A stretch of DNA of 64,000 bases from contig NZ_CP015579.1 in the NCBI RefSeq assembly GCF_002163585.1, positions 372,001-436,000 on the forward strand, given 5' to 3'. Below are positions 9,371-20,410 of the stretch, one piece after another; the first letter of the stretch is position 1; each line of letters begins with the position of its first letter. The DNA is from Tatumella citrea. GTDB taxonomy: Bacteria; Pseudomonadota; Gammaproteobacteria; Enterobacterales; Enterobacteriaceae. A program made the position numbers and the translations under genes. The notes beneath the pieces were generated by a model that was given only the letters and a program-made list of their open reading frames with translations, did no database searches and had not been told where the DNA came from.

Positions 9371-9387
9371 GGAATTAGAACAATTCC
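9371..9387. promoter_or_regulatory. Inverted repeat upstream of SfnB copy 4
   Basis: GGAATT (9371-9376) and AATTCC (9382-9387) flank AGAAC, a perfect 6-bp-arm palindrome about 65-80 bp before the SfnB copy 4 start. It is a candidate operator for a sulfur-starvation regulator; the binding protein is unknown. Confidence 0.35.
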
Positions 9388-9491
9388 GGCAATCGATTTG
9401 CGGCAGGCAGATAACGGTAAGGTTATGAAAATTAGCAGGTATTTTTGTTTTTTATTCACGTGAAGGAAAGAGCTTTCGCCGCTGTGGGACG

Positions 9492-9519
9492 CCCCGGAGC
9501 TATATTACAGGCTCCGGGG
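9492..9519. terminator. Hairpin downstream of lacY
   Basis: CCCCGGAGC (9492-9500) pairs perfectly with GCTCCGGGG (9511-9519) around a 10-nt loop, ending 8 bp from the lacY stop. There is no strong T-run on the lacY strand, so it may be a stabilising hairpin or a weak terminator. Confidence 0.45.
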
Positions 9520-9527
9520 ACAAGTGG

Positions 9528-10778
9528 TTATTTTCCGGGGAGTGGTGCGGCGGTCAGATTGACGTTTTTCTTCTGGCTCAGGGTAAACAGTGACAGTAGA
9601 GTAAAGCTCAGGGCAATCAGCCCCAGTACCAGATAGGCCCCTTTAAAGCCGATATTCTGATACATCACGCCCGCCAGATAAGACATAAAAATCATCGCCA
9701 GCTGTTTGAAGAAACAGAAGCAGACCAGATAAATAGTGGCTGAAAACCGGACTTCAAACTGGCTGGTAATGTATTTAAAACAGCCGACAATCAGGAACGG
9801 AACCTCAAACATATGCAGTGTTTTCAGTGCTACCACTTCCACGGCATTGGTGGCAAAGGATGAACCAATGATCCTGACTGACATAATGGTCCCGGCCAGC
9901 AGTAAGGCATTCTTTCCGCCAATCCGGTTCACTATCATCGGCGCAAAAAACATGATTAATCCGTTCAGCAGTTCGCCCATGGTTGTGACATAGCCGAACA
10001 CCTGAGTGCCTTTGGCAGTGTTACTAAAAAAGCCGGTAAAGAAATTAGCAAACTGCTGGTCAAATACGTCGTAGGTGCAGGACACACCAATCACATATAG
10101 CGACAGGAACCACAGTTTCGGTTGTTTAAACAGTTCCAGTGCCAGTTTCAGGCTGAATGCCGACGGGTTGACTCCGACTGCATCAGCGACCACGGCAGAA
10201 GAGGGGTTGCTGGTACGGGAGAAAAACAACAGCAGTGCGAGGATCACCGCACATCCTGAACCCAGCCAGAATACAAACTGGTTATTGATGTTAAACATAA
10301 TCCCTGTGATTGAGGCGCAGATGGCCCAGCCCACACAACCGAACATCCGCGCGCGGCCAAATTCAAACTGGCTACGACGGCTGACTTTTTCGATATAGGC
10401 TTCAATCGAAGGTGCACCGGCATTATAGATAAAGCCCAGATAAATCCCGCCGACAATGGAACCCAGTAAAACGTTGTATTGCAGCAGTGGCCCGAACACA
10501 TAAATAAAGAACGGAGCAAACATTACCAGCATGCCGGTGATCACCCACAGCAGATGTTTGCGCAGCCCCAGTTTGTCCGACAGCAAACCAAATACCGGCT
10601 GGAACAACAATGAAAACAGCGAAATCGAAGCGAAGATCACTCCGGTGCCTTCCTGGCTGATATGGTTGATATCGTGCAGCCAGATAGGGAAAAACGGGAA
10701 ATAGGCTCCCATAATAAAGAAATAGAAGAAAAAGAAGCTGCCGAAAATCCAAAAATTAGTGTTGCGTAAATAGTACAT
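9528..10778 (-). CDS. lacY: Lactose permease LacY
   Basis: An inner-membrane lactose:H+ symporter of 416 residues (417 in E. coli). The sequence begins [20 protein letters not shown] and retains the residues known to be essential in E. coli LacY: Glu in PSIEAYIEK, Arg in GRARMFG, Glu in TTMGELLN, Arg in SVRIIG, and His and Glu in LHMFEVPF. The open frame continues upstream into lacZ, but ATG 10778 matches the family start and follows AAGGAATCGATT. It lies 52 bp after lacZ on the same strand. No lacA follows; the next gene is SfnB copy 4. Confidence 0.97.
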   Translation of the reverse strand: MYYLRNTNFWIFGSFFFFYFFIMGAYFPFFPIWLHDINHISQEGTGVIFASISLFSLLFQPVFGLLSDKLGLRKHLLWVITGMLVMFAPFFIYVFGPLLQYNVLLGSIVGGIYLGFIYNAGAPSIEAYIEKVSRRSQFEFGRARMFGCVGWAICASITGIMFNINNQFVFWLGSGCAVILALLLFFSRTSNPSSAVVADAVGVNPSAFSLKLALELFKQPKLWFLSLYVIGVSCTYDVFDQQFANFFTGFFSNTAKGTQVFGYVTTMGELLNGLIMFFAPMIVNRIGGKNALLLAGTIMSVRIIGSSFATNAVEVVALKTLHMFEVPFLIVGCFKYITSQFEVRFSATIYLVCFCFFKQLAMIFMSYLAGVMYQNIGFKGAYLVLGLIALSFTLLSLFTLSQKKNVNLTAAPLPGK

Positions 10779-10830
10779 AATCGATTCCTTGCGCCGCCTT
10801 CCGGCAATGCAGAACACTGCCGGCAAAGGA

Positions 10831-13960
<3,130 letters not shown>

Positions 13961-13965
13961 TTTAA

Positions 13966-13995
13966 AACATAAGTGCTGGCACTGTTTTCTGTAAA
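13966..13995 (-). promoter_or_regulatory. lacZY promoter
   Basis: On the lacZ strand, -35 TTTACA (13995-13990) and -10 TATGTT (13971-13966) are separated by 18 bp. Both hexamers and the spacer length equal those of E. coli lacP1, while the spacer sequence differs. Confidence 0.93.
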
Positions 13996-14012
13996 GCAGC
14001 AGATCCCCGGTC

Positions 14013-14028
14013 AGTGAACTGACTCACA
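14013..14028 (-). promoter_or_regulatory. CRP-binding site of the lac promoter
   Basis: TGTGAGTCAGTTCACT on the lacZ strand matches the CRP consensus TGTGA-N6-TCACA closely. It is 17 bp from the -35 element, the same distance as in E. coli, which places it near -61.5. It lies 6 bp beyond the lacI stop codon. Confidence 0.92.
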
Positions 14029-14033
14029 TAAAT

Positions 14034-15116
14034 TTAATCTTCAGGGGTCAGACGCGAGACCTGGCGGGCCAGATGGATCAGTGAAGCGGAAAGGTCTCTG
14101 GCGGATGCGGTGGCGCTGCCCGGCGGTTGCACGGTATTACGCACCACCAGACTGACGTCCAGCTGCTGGTTTTCACTGCTCTGTTCACCACGCGATAACT
14201 GCAACAGCCGGTCAACGCTGGTTTTGCCCAGCAACGGAAAGTCCTGACGAATTGTGGTGAGAGGCGGGATATAACAGCAGCTGTCATCGGTATCATCGTA
14301 GCCAATCACCGAGATATCGGCCGGAACCTTCAGACCTGATTCGCAGATGGCGCGTATGGCACCGAGCGCCATCTGATCGTTGGCAACCAGCATGGCGCCG
14401 GGCACAATACCTTGCTCCAGCATCTGCCTGGTTTGCAGAAATCCGGACATGGCGCTCCAGTCTCCCTGCAGTTCGGCGACCGGTTTCAGTTGTTGTCTGG
14501 CAAGTGATGACAGCCAGCCGCTACGTCTTAGCCTGGCAGAGACCGAACTTTCAGGGCCACTGAGCAGTGCTATCTGCTGGTGGCCCTGCTGCAGCAGATA
14601 TTCCGCTCCCAGCCGTGGTCCCTGCTGATGAGAGAAAATAATGCTGTTGACCGGCGCACTGTCTGAGACATCGAGGAACAGCACCGGGATATTGCCGCAG
14701 GCATTGGCCACTTCCCGCGCATCATCGTCATCCAGCGGAAAGTTAACGATAATTCCGGTGACCCGTTGTGCCAGCAGGTTATAAATCGCCGCCTTACAGG
14801 CCTGCAGTCCGACGTGTTCAATCATCGAGATAACTACACTGGCAGAAGAGTGATCAGCGCGGGATTTGATGGCGGCAACAATCTGTGAGGGAGCATGCAG
14901 TGCCAGGTGAGTGGTCGCCACGCCAATCAGCGGAGACTGTTTTCCTGCCAGCTGTTGGGCCACCCGGTTAGGGATATAATTCAGTTCAGCCATTGCCGCT
15001 TCGACTTTCTCACGGGTCCGTGCCGAGACATGAGTGGCCTGATTAACCACCCTTGAAACGGTCTGGTATGAGACCCCTGCAAGGTCTGCAACATCATACA
15101 GTGTGACTGGTTTCAT
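14034..15116 (-). CDS. lacI: Lactose operon repressor LacI
   Basis: An allolactose-responsive repressor of exactly 360 residues. The N-terminal HTH (VTLYDVADLAGVSYQTVSRV) keeps the YQTVSR recognition helix of E. coli LacI, and the hinge NYIPNRVAQQLAGKQS follows. The core keeps SIIFSHQ, HQQIALLSGP, GDWSAMSGF, AMLVANDQMALGA and VIGYDDTDDSCCYIPPLTTI. The C-terminus has the leucine-rich tetramerisation helix ending LIHLARQVSRL. It lies upstream of lacZ on the same strand, as in E. coli. Identity of the recognition helix fits the identical O1 operator. Confidence 0.98.
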   Translation of the reverse strand: MKPVTLYDVADLAGVSYQTVSRVVNQATHVSARTREKVEAAMAELNYIPNRVAQQLAGKQSPLIGVATTHLALHAPSQIVAAIKSRADHSSASVVISMIEHVGLQACKAAIYNLLAQRVTGIIVNFPLDDDDAREVANACGNIPVLFLDVSDSAPVNSIIFSHQQGPRLGAEYLLQQGHQQIALLSGPESSVSARLRRSGWLSSLARQQLKPVAELQGDWSAMSGFLQTRQMLEQGIVPGAMLVANDQMALGAIRAICESGLKVPADISVIGYDDTDDSCCYIPPLTTIRQDFPLLGKTSVDRLLQLSRGEQSSENQQLDVSLVVRNTVQPPGSATASARDLSASLIHLARQVSRLTPED

Positions 15117-15149
15117 GAATTCTCCCTGATTACCGGCTGTCCGCTGGCT

Positions 15150-15155
15150 ATCATG
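15150..15155 (-). promoter_or_regulatory. lacI promoter -10 element
   Basis: On the lacI strand GGCATGATAGC (15157-15147) equals the E. coli lacI promoter context with -10 CATGAT, about 35 bp before the lacI start. The -35 is weak, as in E. coli, so expression should be low. Confidence 0.6.
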
Positions 15156-15234
15156 CCACAGTTCTCTGCAGAGTCACTATGTAGGTTCGTTGGGGCGGTT
15201 TATGGGCCGCTTCGTGGGTCAGCAGAGTTGCGGC

Positions 15235-16209
15235 TCAGGGCTCCGGCGGGCGCGCTGGAACAATATTACCGATACGCACCGGCAGACCGGAGTATTGGCG
15301 GCAGCGTTTTTTTAATGCCTGCCACTCCTCTGTCTGCTGACGGCTATGTTCTGTCAGGGAATCAAAGGCTTTTTCGTCAATTTCGATACTAAATTCTTCC
15401 GGCAGCAGTGAGTCTTCTTCATCGAAGGGCTCTGCATCCCGTTCTTCTTCTTCGTCCGGATACTCATCCCGTTCAGCCAGCAGCTGTTGCAGTTGCCTGG
15501 TATTATGTTCGGCAACCGCCGGACTGTAATAAAACAGTCCGCTGATAAAAATCGCTTCCATCAGTTCACGGAAATTCAGCTCAGTTTCACTAAACAGCCG
15601 GTAGCGGTGCGGGCCATAATCAACTCCGGCAACGTCTTTCTGAAGTAGCCCGTCTTGTGGCAGAAATTCCAGCGAGTGCCTGCTATCAATCACCACCGGC
15701 AGATTTTTAATATCATGAATATTTTCGCTCAGACTCCAGTTTTGTGAAGAGTCAAAGCGGATGCCGAAGGCACTGCATTCGGTTTCAATATCGAAATCAT
15801 CGGCGGGTGTCAGTTCACGGGAGAAATAGTCGATAAGATCTTCCTCTTCTCCCGGCTGCAGATACTGATAACTGCGGATAACCGCGCTATGACGGCGAAC
15901 GGAGATCCAGTCAGGGCCGCTGCTTGCCGATGGCGCTGGTTTTTTTATTTCCTGGATATAGGCGGCGACATCACGATCCAGTACGGCGGTTAACAGATCC
16001 TGCCAGGCTTCCACCGCAATCAGGATCGCAGCCAAAGTGGTGTCCTGTTCAATCACCACCGGGTGACGGAAGAAGCGTAACAGAAACCAGGGATCATCAG
16101 CAGGCAGGGTCCGGAGAATAGACAGCAGCGGCAGTGCGGTGGCATCGTCGAAATCAGATTTAAAGCGCAAAATCTGATCTGCACAAAAATAAAGACGACC
16201 TTCCATCAT
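15235..16209 (-). CDS. Hypothetical acidic protein
   Basis: I do not recognise this family. It is a soluble-looking protein of about 324 residues with no signal peptide and no transmembrane span. It is acidic overall, with clusters such as DEYPDEEEERDAEPFDEED near residue 245-265. Tandem ATG codons (16209, 16206) lie at the start. It is followed at a distance by lacI and preceded, on the same strand after about 170 bp, by a zinc-ribbon membrane protein gene; whether the two work together is unknown. Confidence 0.6.
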   Translation of the reverse strand: MMEGRLYFCADQILRFKSDFDDATALPLLSILRTLPADDPWFLLRFFRHPVVIEQDTTLAAILIAVEAWQDLLTAVLDRDVAAYIQEIKKPAPSASSGPDWISVRRHSAVIRSYQYLQPGEEEDLIDYFSRELTPADDFDIETECSAFGIRFDSSQNWSLSENIHDIKNLPVVIDSRHSLEFLPQDGLLQKDVAGVDYGPHRYRLFSETELNFRELMEAIFISGLFYYSPAVAEHNTRQLQQLLAERDEYPDEEEERDAEPFDEEDSLLPEEFSIEIDEKAFDSLTEHSRQQTEEWQALKKRCRQYSGLPVRIGNIVPARPPEP

Positions 16210-16381
16210 AGTGTGGTTCCCGCGGAGGACAGTACCAACACCTTAGCAGAGCAGGGTAACCGGTGGTAGGGGGAAAGCCGGAGAAACTGAGGTTCTGTGA
16301 CCCTCCGCCGCACGGCAGAGCAATCACAGAGTACTGCCGGGGCGGTTGCACTCCGACAGTAGCTGATCAAAGGGGATCCGA

Positions 16382-16930
16382 TCACAAGTGGTTGATCAGC
16401 CAGAATCCGATCGCCAGTCCAAAACTGCGCATATACCAGAACCAGAAGAACACAAACAGGCAGAAGGTCGGGTGAGCGCGCTCACGGCTTTTCGCCTGAT
16501 GAAATTCGCGGAATTTAAACATCATCAGCAAATTCACCAGCAACAGTACCAGCAGCGGAGCGTACAGTTTCGGGAACGGCATAGTGAACAGCCCAAGCCC
16601 GTAGTAATCGCGGTAGCTTTGCAGAAATTTCAGGCTGCTGACAATTTCAAACGCCAGCAACAGCATCAGTAAAAACGGCGTTATACGGGCATAGATAAAT
16701 CTGGCGGCAAAATTATCCAGCGGCAACGGAGGCCGCTTCGGAGCTGACCTGCGGACGGGCTGCGCAGAAGGTGCCGGAGAAGGAGACGGGCTCTGTGACG
16801 GCAGGCTGGTCTTAGGCTCATCAGCCCAGTTCCCAAGGTTATCATGCCGGTCAGCGGCACGTTCTTTTTCGGCACAGGACGGGCAATAATCATTACTGAT
16901 CTGCTGATGACATTTGGGGCAGGTTTGCAT
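16382..16930 (-). CDS. Zinc-ribbon membrane protein
   Basis: A 182-residue protein with an N-terminal zinc ribbon (CPKCHQQ then DYCPSCAE, four Cys within the first 20 residues), a low-complexity Pro/Ser-rich linker (SLPSQSPSPSPAPSAQP, about 45-60), and three or four hydrophobic segments. The last ones include FLLMLLLAFEIV, YAPLLVLLLVNLLMM and FCLFVFFWFWYM. It should be an inner-membrane protein with a cytoplasmic metal-binding N-terminus. Function is unknown; small zinc-ribbon membrane proteins of this type are common uncharacterised genes in Enterobacterales. Confidence 0.65.
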   Translation of the reverse strand: MQTCPKCHQQISNDYCPSCAEKERAADRHDNLGNWADEPKTSLPSQSPSPSPAPSAQPVRRSAPKRPPLPLDNFAARFIYARITPFLLMLLLAFEIVSSLKFLQSYRDYYGLGLFTMPFPKLYAPLLVLLLVNLLMMFKFREFHQAKSRERAHPTFCLFVFFWFWYMRSFGLAIGFWLINHL

Positions 16931-17256
16931 GCAACATCCTTTCTGAAGCGTGAGACTGGCTCAGTTAAAGCCCGGCCTGTAGCTGCCGGAACGAAAAGCG
17001 TTTTATGGTTGTCGGCAAATCATCGCATGGCATATAGCGGAAGGCAAACAGGATGGGGGGGAGGTATTTTAGGTTGGTGGGTGAAACGCCTCGTCCGGTG
17101 TTATCGAAGTGGTCGGTATAAACGGATCACGATACAGGGTTTGTTCCTGAACAACTGAAAGTCTGCATTGAGTGAGGATCTGACATAACGTAAGAGATTG
17201 ACAAGTCCTCGAGGTAAATGGTTGTATAGTGCAACCATTATTGAAGGGCAATATGA
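16931..17256. other. Intergenic region with the MarR-GNAT control region
   Basis: These 326 bp hold no convincing gene. The right third contains the promoter and operator annotated separately; in the rest I see nothing recognisable. Confidence 0.5.
17198..17238 (+). promoter_or_regulatory. Promoter with MarR-type operator
   Basis: TTGACA (17198-17203) is followed after 18 bp by TTGTAT (17222-17227). The latter lies inside a perfect inverted repeat with 7-bp arms, ATGGTTG (17218-17224) and CAACCAT (17232-17238), 7 bp apart. The layout suggests that the MarR domain of the downstream protein represses its own promoter. Confidence 0.55.
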
Positions 17257-18225
17257 ATGATTTCAGAACAAGAGAACATAAAAAACATACGTACTGCATC
17301 ACGTTTAATGGTACGTGAACTGGGTTTCATGAACCAGAATCTGGCCGCGAGTGATTATCCTCCCTCAGCCGTTCACACATTGCTTGAGGTTGAAATGCAG
17401 GGGGCAGTGACAGCTGTTCAACTGGTATCGATTTTGGGGCTTGAGAAGTCCAGCGTCAGCCGCCTGCTCTCTAAGCTCGTTGAGGCAGGAGAACTTGAAG
17501 AAAACACTTCTGTTGATGATGCGAGGGCGAAGCTTTTAAGTCTCACCGCGAAGGGCAGAGAAACAGTAAAGAATATAAATAATTACGCTCACCAGCGGGT
17601 AGCAGCAGCATTGGATAAGCTCGATCCATTTACCCGGGAGACTGTATCACAGGGTCTTTCTTCATATTCAGGCGCATTGAAAGCCAGTCGCGAAAATACT
17701 GAGGGGAAATTGCAAAGTAACTTAAAAATAGTCACGGGTTATCATGCAGGTATGATTGGCCGAATTACTGAAATGCATGGAGGCTATTACGCCAGAGAGC
17801 ATAATTTCGGCCATTTTTTTGAAGCTAAGGTTGCCGCAGGGCTTGCTGATTTTACAGCTCGCCTGGATAAGCCATGTAACCAGATTTGGCTCGCGATGTT
17901 GAACGATCGCATCGTTGGCTCAGTTGCTATTGATGGTGAGGACCTGGGAAATAATGAGGCGCATCTGCGCTGGTTCATCCTTGATGATGGATGTCGTGGC
18001 AGCGGGCTTGGCAGAAAACTGATTGAAGAGGCAATGAGATTTTGCGATGAGAAAAAGTTCTCATCAGTACAGTTATGGACGTTCAATAAACTTACTGCGG
18101 CGAGAAGGCTGTACGAATCATTTGGTTTTGAATTGTCGAAACAATGGGAAGGTGATCAGTGGGGCACTACGATTACTGAACAACAGTTCTCGCGGATAAA
18201 TATCGCTTCCTGGTTATCCTTTTGA
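17257..18225 (+). CDS. MarR-GNAT fusion: HTH regulator with acetyltransferase domain
   Basis: A 322-residue two-domain protein. Residues about 1-145 form a MarR-type winged helix (LLEVEMQGAVTAVQLVSILG, SSVSRLLSKLVEAGELEE, DDARAKLLSLTAKGRE). Residues about 165-315 form a GNAT acetyltransferase domain with the acetyl-CoA loop CRGSGLGRKLIEEAM and the C-terminal AARRLYESFGFELS. Family members couple DNA binding to acetylation of a small molecule or protein, but the substrate here cannot be read. The gene is solitary, with its own promoter and terminator, consistent with autoregulation. Confidence 0.85.
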   Translation: MISEQENIKNIRTASRLMVRELGFMNQNLAASDYPPSAVHTLLEVEMQGAVTAVQLVSILGLEKSSVSRLLSKLVEAGELEENTSVDDARAKLLSLTAKGRETVKNINNYAHQRVAAALDKLDPFTRETVSQGLSSYSGALKASRENTEGKLQSNLKIVTGYHAGMIGRITEMHGGYYAREHNFGHFFEAKVAAGLADFTARLDKPCNQIWLAMLNDRIVGSVAIDGEDLGNNEAHLRWFILDDGCRGSGLGRKLIEEAMRFCDEKKFSSVQLWTFNKLTAARRLYESFGFELSKQWEGDQWGTTITEQQFSRINIASWLSF

Positions 18226-18238
18226 TGTGAGGTTTTGC

Positions 18239-18270
18239 GGACTTGTTCCGACAAGTCCCCTTTGTCTTGT
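18239..18270 (+). terminator. Rho-independent terminator after the MarR-GNAT gene
   Basis: GGACTTGT (18239-18246) pairs perfectly with ACAAGTCC (18251-18258) around a TCCG tetraloop, followed by the T-rich CCTTTGTCTTGT. Confidence 0.75.
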
Positions 18271-18362
18271 ATTAGTCATATCGGCTTTGGCTAATTTTTC
18301 AAAAGGTGTCTCGTTACAGATCAGCCCTTCTGCCCTTACTACCGTCATTACCTGGTAAAAAT

Positions 18363-18391
18363 TTCACCACTTCTGTTCCATAAGGTATAAT
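18363..18391 (+). promoter_or_regulatory. Promoter of the Xre-RES toxin-antitoxin operon
   Basis: TTCACC (18363-18368) and TATAAT (18386-18391) are separated by 17 bp. The -10 is a consensus hexamer 26 bp before the ATG, which is preceded by GGAGGG. Confidence 0.55.
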
Positions 18392-18416
18392 TAAAAAACC
18401 AAATGGAGGGTTAGCT

Positions 18417-18866
18417 ATGACTATGAAAGTGTTTTCGCCTTCGGTAGCCCGTGTTCCGACTGCTGACCTGTGGAGTGTCGTCGGGCTTGAGGTGCAGGAT
18501 GGGATCGCGCTGATGGGCAGAATCAGCGAGGGTCTGGAAGGAGATGTCGCCAGGCGTTTTTCTGACTGGACCAATATTCCGGCCAGTGAACTGCGTAAAA
18601 TGTCGGGTATCCCTAACACCACCTTTAACCGCAGCATTAAGGCCCGGTTTACCGCCGATCAGAGCGAGCGAATTATTCGGGTGATCCGGGTACTGGCGCG
18701 CGCCATTGAACTGTTTGAAGGGGATAAGGAAGCCGCTAACCAATGGCTGAATGAGAAAAACCGCGCCCTTAACTGGCAAAAGCCTGCGGATGTTCTGTCG
18801 TCAGAAACCGGGGCGCTGGAGGTGATGCGGTTGATTACGCGGATTGAGCACGGCGTTTATTCATGA
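18417..18866 (+). CDS. Xre/MbcA/ParS-family antitoxin
   Basis: A 149-residue antitoxin of the Xre-RES type II systems. The N-terminal part resembles an Xre-like HTH (LRKMSGIPNTTFNRSIKARF), and the C-terminal part has the DUF2384-type toxin-binding domain with ELFEGDKEAANQWLNEKNRALNW and a gene-end segment rich in acidic residues. ATG 18417 has a good GGAGGG site; an in-frame ATG at 18423 is possible. The stop overlaps the toxin start (ATGA), the normal antitoxin-first order. It should neutralise the RES toxin and repress the operon. Confidence 0.88.
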   Translation: MTMKVFSPSVARVPTADLWSVVGLEVQDGIALMGRISEGLEGDVARRFSDWTNIPASELRKMSGIPNTTFNRSIKARFTADQSERIIRVIRVLARAIELFEGDKEAANQWLNEKNRALNWQKPADVLSSETGALEVMRLITRIEHGVYS

Positions 18867-19321
18867 TCCTCTACCGGCTCACCAAAACCCGCTATCTGTC
18901 GTCTGCCTGGTCCGGGTTGGGGGCGAAACAAGCCGGTGGCCGTTGGAACAGTGTCGGCATCGCGATGGTTTATCTGTCGGAGACGGCGTCACTGACTATG
19001 CTGGAAACGCTGGTGCATCTGAATGCCCCTCAGCTACTCGGGTCCTTTACTCTGCTGAGTATTGAAGTGCCGGAAAATCAGATAATGTTATTTGATCAGG
19101 ATATGTTACCGGCCGACTGGGCCGCCGAAGATGCCCCGGCCATTCTGGCGCAATACGGCGACGACTGGGCAGCAGGCGCTCAGTCGGTGGCGCTGCGTAT
19201 CCCTGGTGCACTCTCGCCGGTAGAATATAACTTTCTGTTCAATCCGCTTCATCCGGCAGTGGCTGGTCTGATGTACACTGTGCGGGCCATCCCGTTTAGT
19301 TTTGATTCACGCCTGAAATAG
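18863..19321 (+). CDS. RES-domain toxin
   Basis: A 152-residue RES-family toxin. Characterised members degrade NAD+ or ADP-ribosylate a target. The name-giving residues are visible: Arg in GGRWNS, Glu in ETASLTMLETL and a Ser in the central part. The N-terminal LYRLTKTRYLSSAWSGLGA is typical. It is coupled to the antitoxin by ATGA. There is no sign of inactivation: the frame is full length and the Arg and Glu are intact. The host may be protected by the antitoxin, or the pair may serve plasmid-like or anti-phage stabilisation. Confidence 0.88.
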   Translation: MILYRLTKTRYLSSAWSGLGAKQAGGRWNSVGIAMVYLSETASLTMLETLVHLNAPQLLGSFTLLSIEVPENQIMLFDQDMLPADWAAEDAPAILAQYGDDWAAGAQSVALRIPGALSPVEYNFLFNPLHPAVAGLMYTVRAIPFSFDSRLK

Positions 19322-19534
19322 TCCGTCTTGTATGCGGTTGGCCACTGCCGGATAAACCTGGCTTATTTAACAGCGAAAAACAGATCGCAGGATTATTGAA
19401 TGCGTTTTTTCTGCCCGGCGACTTAAAGGTTGTGCCTGTTTTACTCGGATAAACCGTTATCGGGGAATGGGGCAGGGAGTTGGAGCGGGGGCTTAGTCGT
19501 GGCCAGTCTGCCAGATCCCGGCAGAAAGGCCACT

Positions 19535-19571
19535 AAACAGCGTCAGGCCCGCGACTGCGGGCTGCCTGTTT
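19535..19571 (-). terminator. Hairpin downstream of the SDR gene
   Basis: GCCCGC (19547-19552) pairs with GCGGGC (19557-19562) around GACT, with outer arms AAACAG (19535-19540) and CTGTTT (19566-19571). On the SDR strand the 3' side ends in CTGTTT, acceptable for a terminator immediately after the stop. Confidence 0.5.
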
Positions 19572-19573
19572 AA

Positions 19574-20359
19574 TCAGATGGAAGGGATTAATCCGCCATC
19601 GACGCGGATAATGCTGCCGGTGATATAGCCTGCCGGTTCTCCGGCAAGAAAGGCGGCGGTGGCACCGTATTCCACCGGATTGCCGTAACGCCCGGCAGGA
19701 ATGGTTTTGCGGCTCTGTTCAGCTACCTGTTCGGCGGTGCTATTTTCACGTCCTGCTTTCAGGGCATCCAACTGGCCGACACGGTCGGTGGCAATACGCC
19801 CCGGAACCATCACATTTACCGTAACCCCTTTTGCTGCCACTTCACTGGCGAGAGTTTTTGACCAGCCAAGCAGGCTCATGCGCAATGCATTAGACAGCGC
19901 CAGGTTGGGAATAGGCGCGACCACTCCGGAAGAGGTGCTGGTGATAATCCGTCCCCAGCCCTGTTCCAGCATGGCCGGTAATACTTTATCGGTCAGCTGA
20001 ATCAGTGAACCTACCATCAGCGAAAACTGGCTTTGCCAGACGGCGGCATCGGTTCCGGTGGCACGGGCCGGAGGTGGCCCGCCGGAGTTATTGACCAGAA
20101 TATCAATATTGCCCCACTGCTGGCGGATACTCTCCAGGGTCTGGTCAAAATCCTGCGGTGCCGCCAGGTCGAGAATCCAGGCCTGTGCAGTGCCGCCCTG
20201 AGCCGTGATAAGGCTGACAGTTTCTGCCAGTTTATCGGCATTACGCCCGGTGACTGCCACTCTGACGCCTTCCTGTGCCAGCGAAAGAGCGATTGCCCGG
20301 CCCAGACCGCTGCCGGCACCACAAACCAGTGCGACACGCTGCGCTATTTTTAAGTCCAT
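19574..20359 (-). CDS. Short-chain dehydrogenase/reductase (SDR)
   Basis: A 261-residue cytoplasmic NAD(P)-dependent oxidoreductase. It has the Rossmann motif CGAGSGLGRAIA, the NNSGG motif and an active-site region STSSGVVAPIPNLALSNALRMSLLG. The classical YxxxK is replaced: SNALRMS stands where YxAAK normally occurs, so the proton relay may differ or activity may be altered. ATG 20359 follows GGAGAAGTT. It is transcribed downstream of the FadR-type regulator gene and faces away from the catabolic operon, so it may oxidise or reduce an intermediate of that pathway. Confidence 0.82.
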   Translation of the reverse strand: MDLKIAQRVALVCGAGSGLGRAIALSLAQEGVRVAVTGRNADKLAETVSLITAQGGTAQAWILDLAAPQDFDQTLESIRQQWGNIDILVNNSGGPPPARATGTDAAVWQSQFSLMVGSLIQLTDKVLPAMLEQGWGRIITSTSSGVVAPIPNLALSNALRMSLLGWSKTLASEVAAKGVTVNVMVPGRIATDRVGQLDALKAGRENSTAEQVAEQSRKTIPAGRYGNPVEYGATAAFLAGEPAGYITGSIIRVDGGLIPSI

Positions 20360-20410
20360 AACTTCTCCTGATTGTATTTTCAGGATCAGTATGTGCAAAA
20401 TTGATGCCGG

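Noticed and set aside
9308..9527. Possible lacA remnant downstream of lacY
   Set aside because: The space is only 220 bp, has no acetyltransferase motif, and the hairpin marks the operon end.
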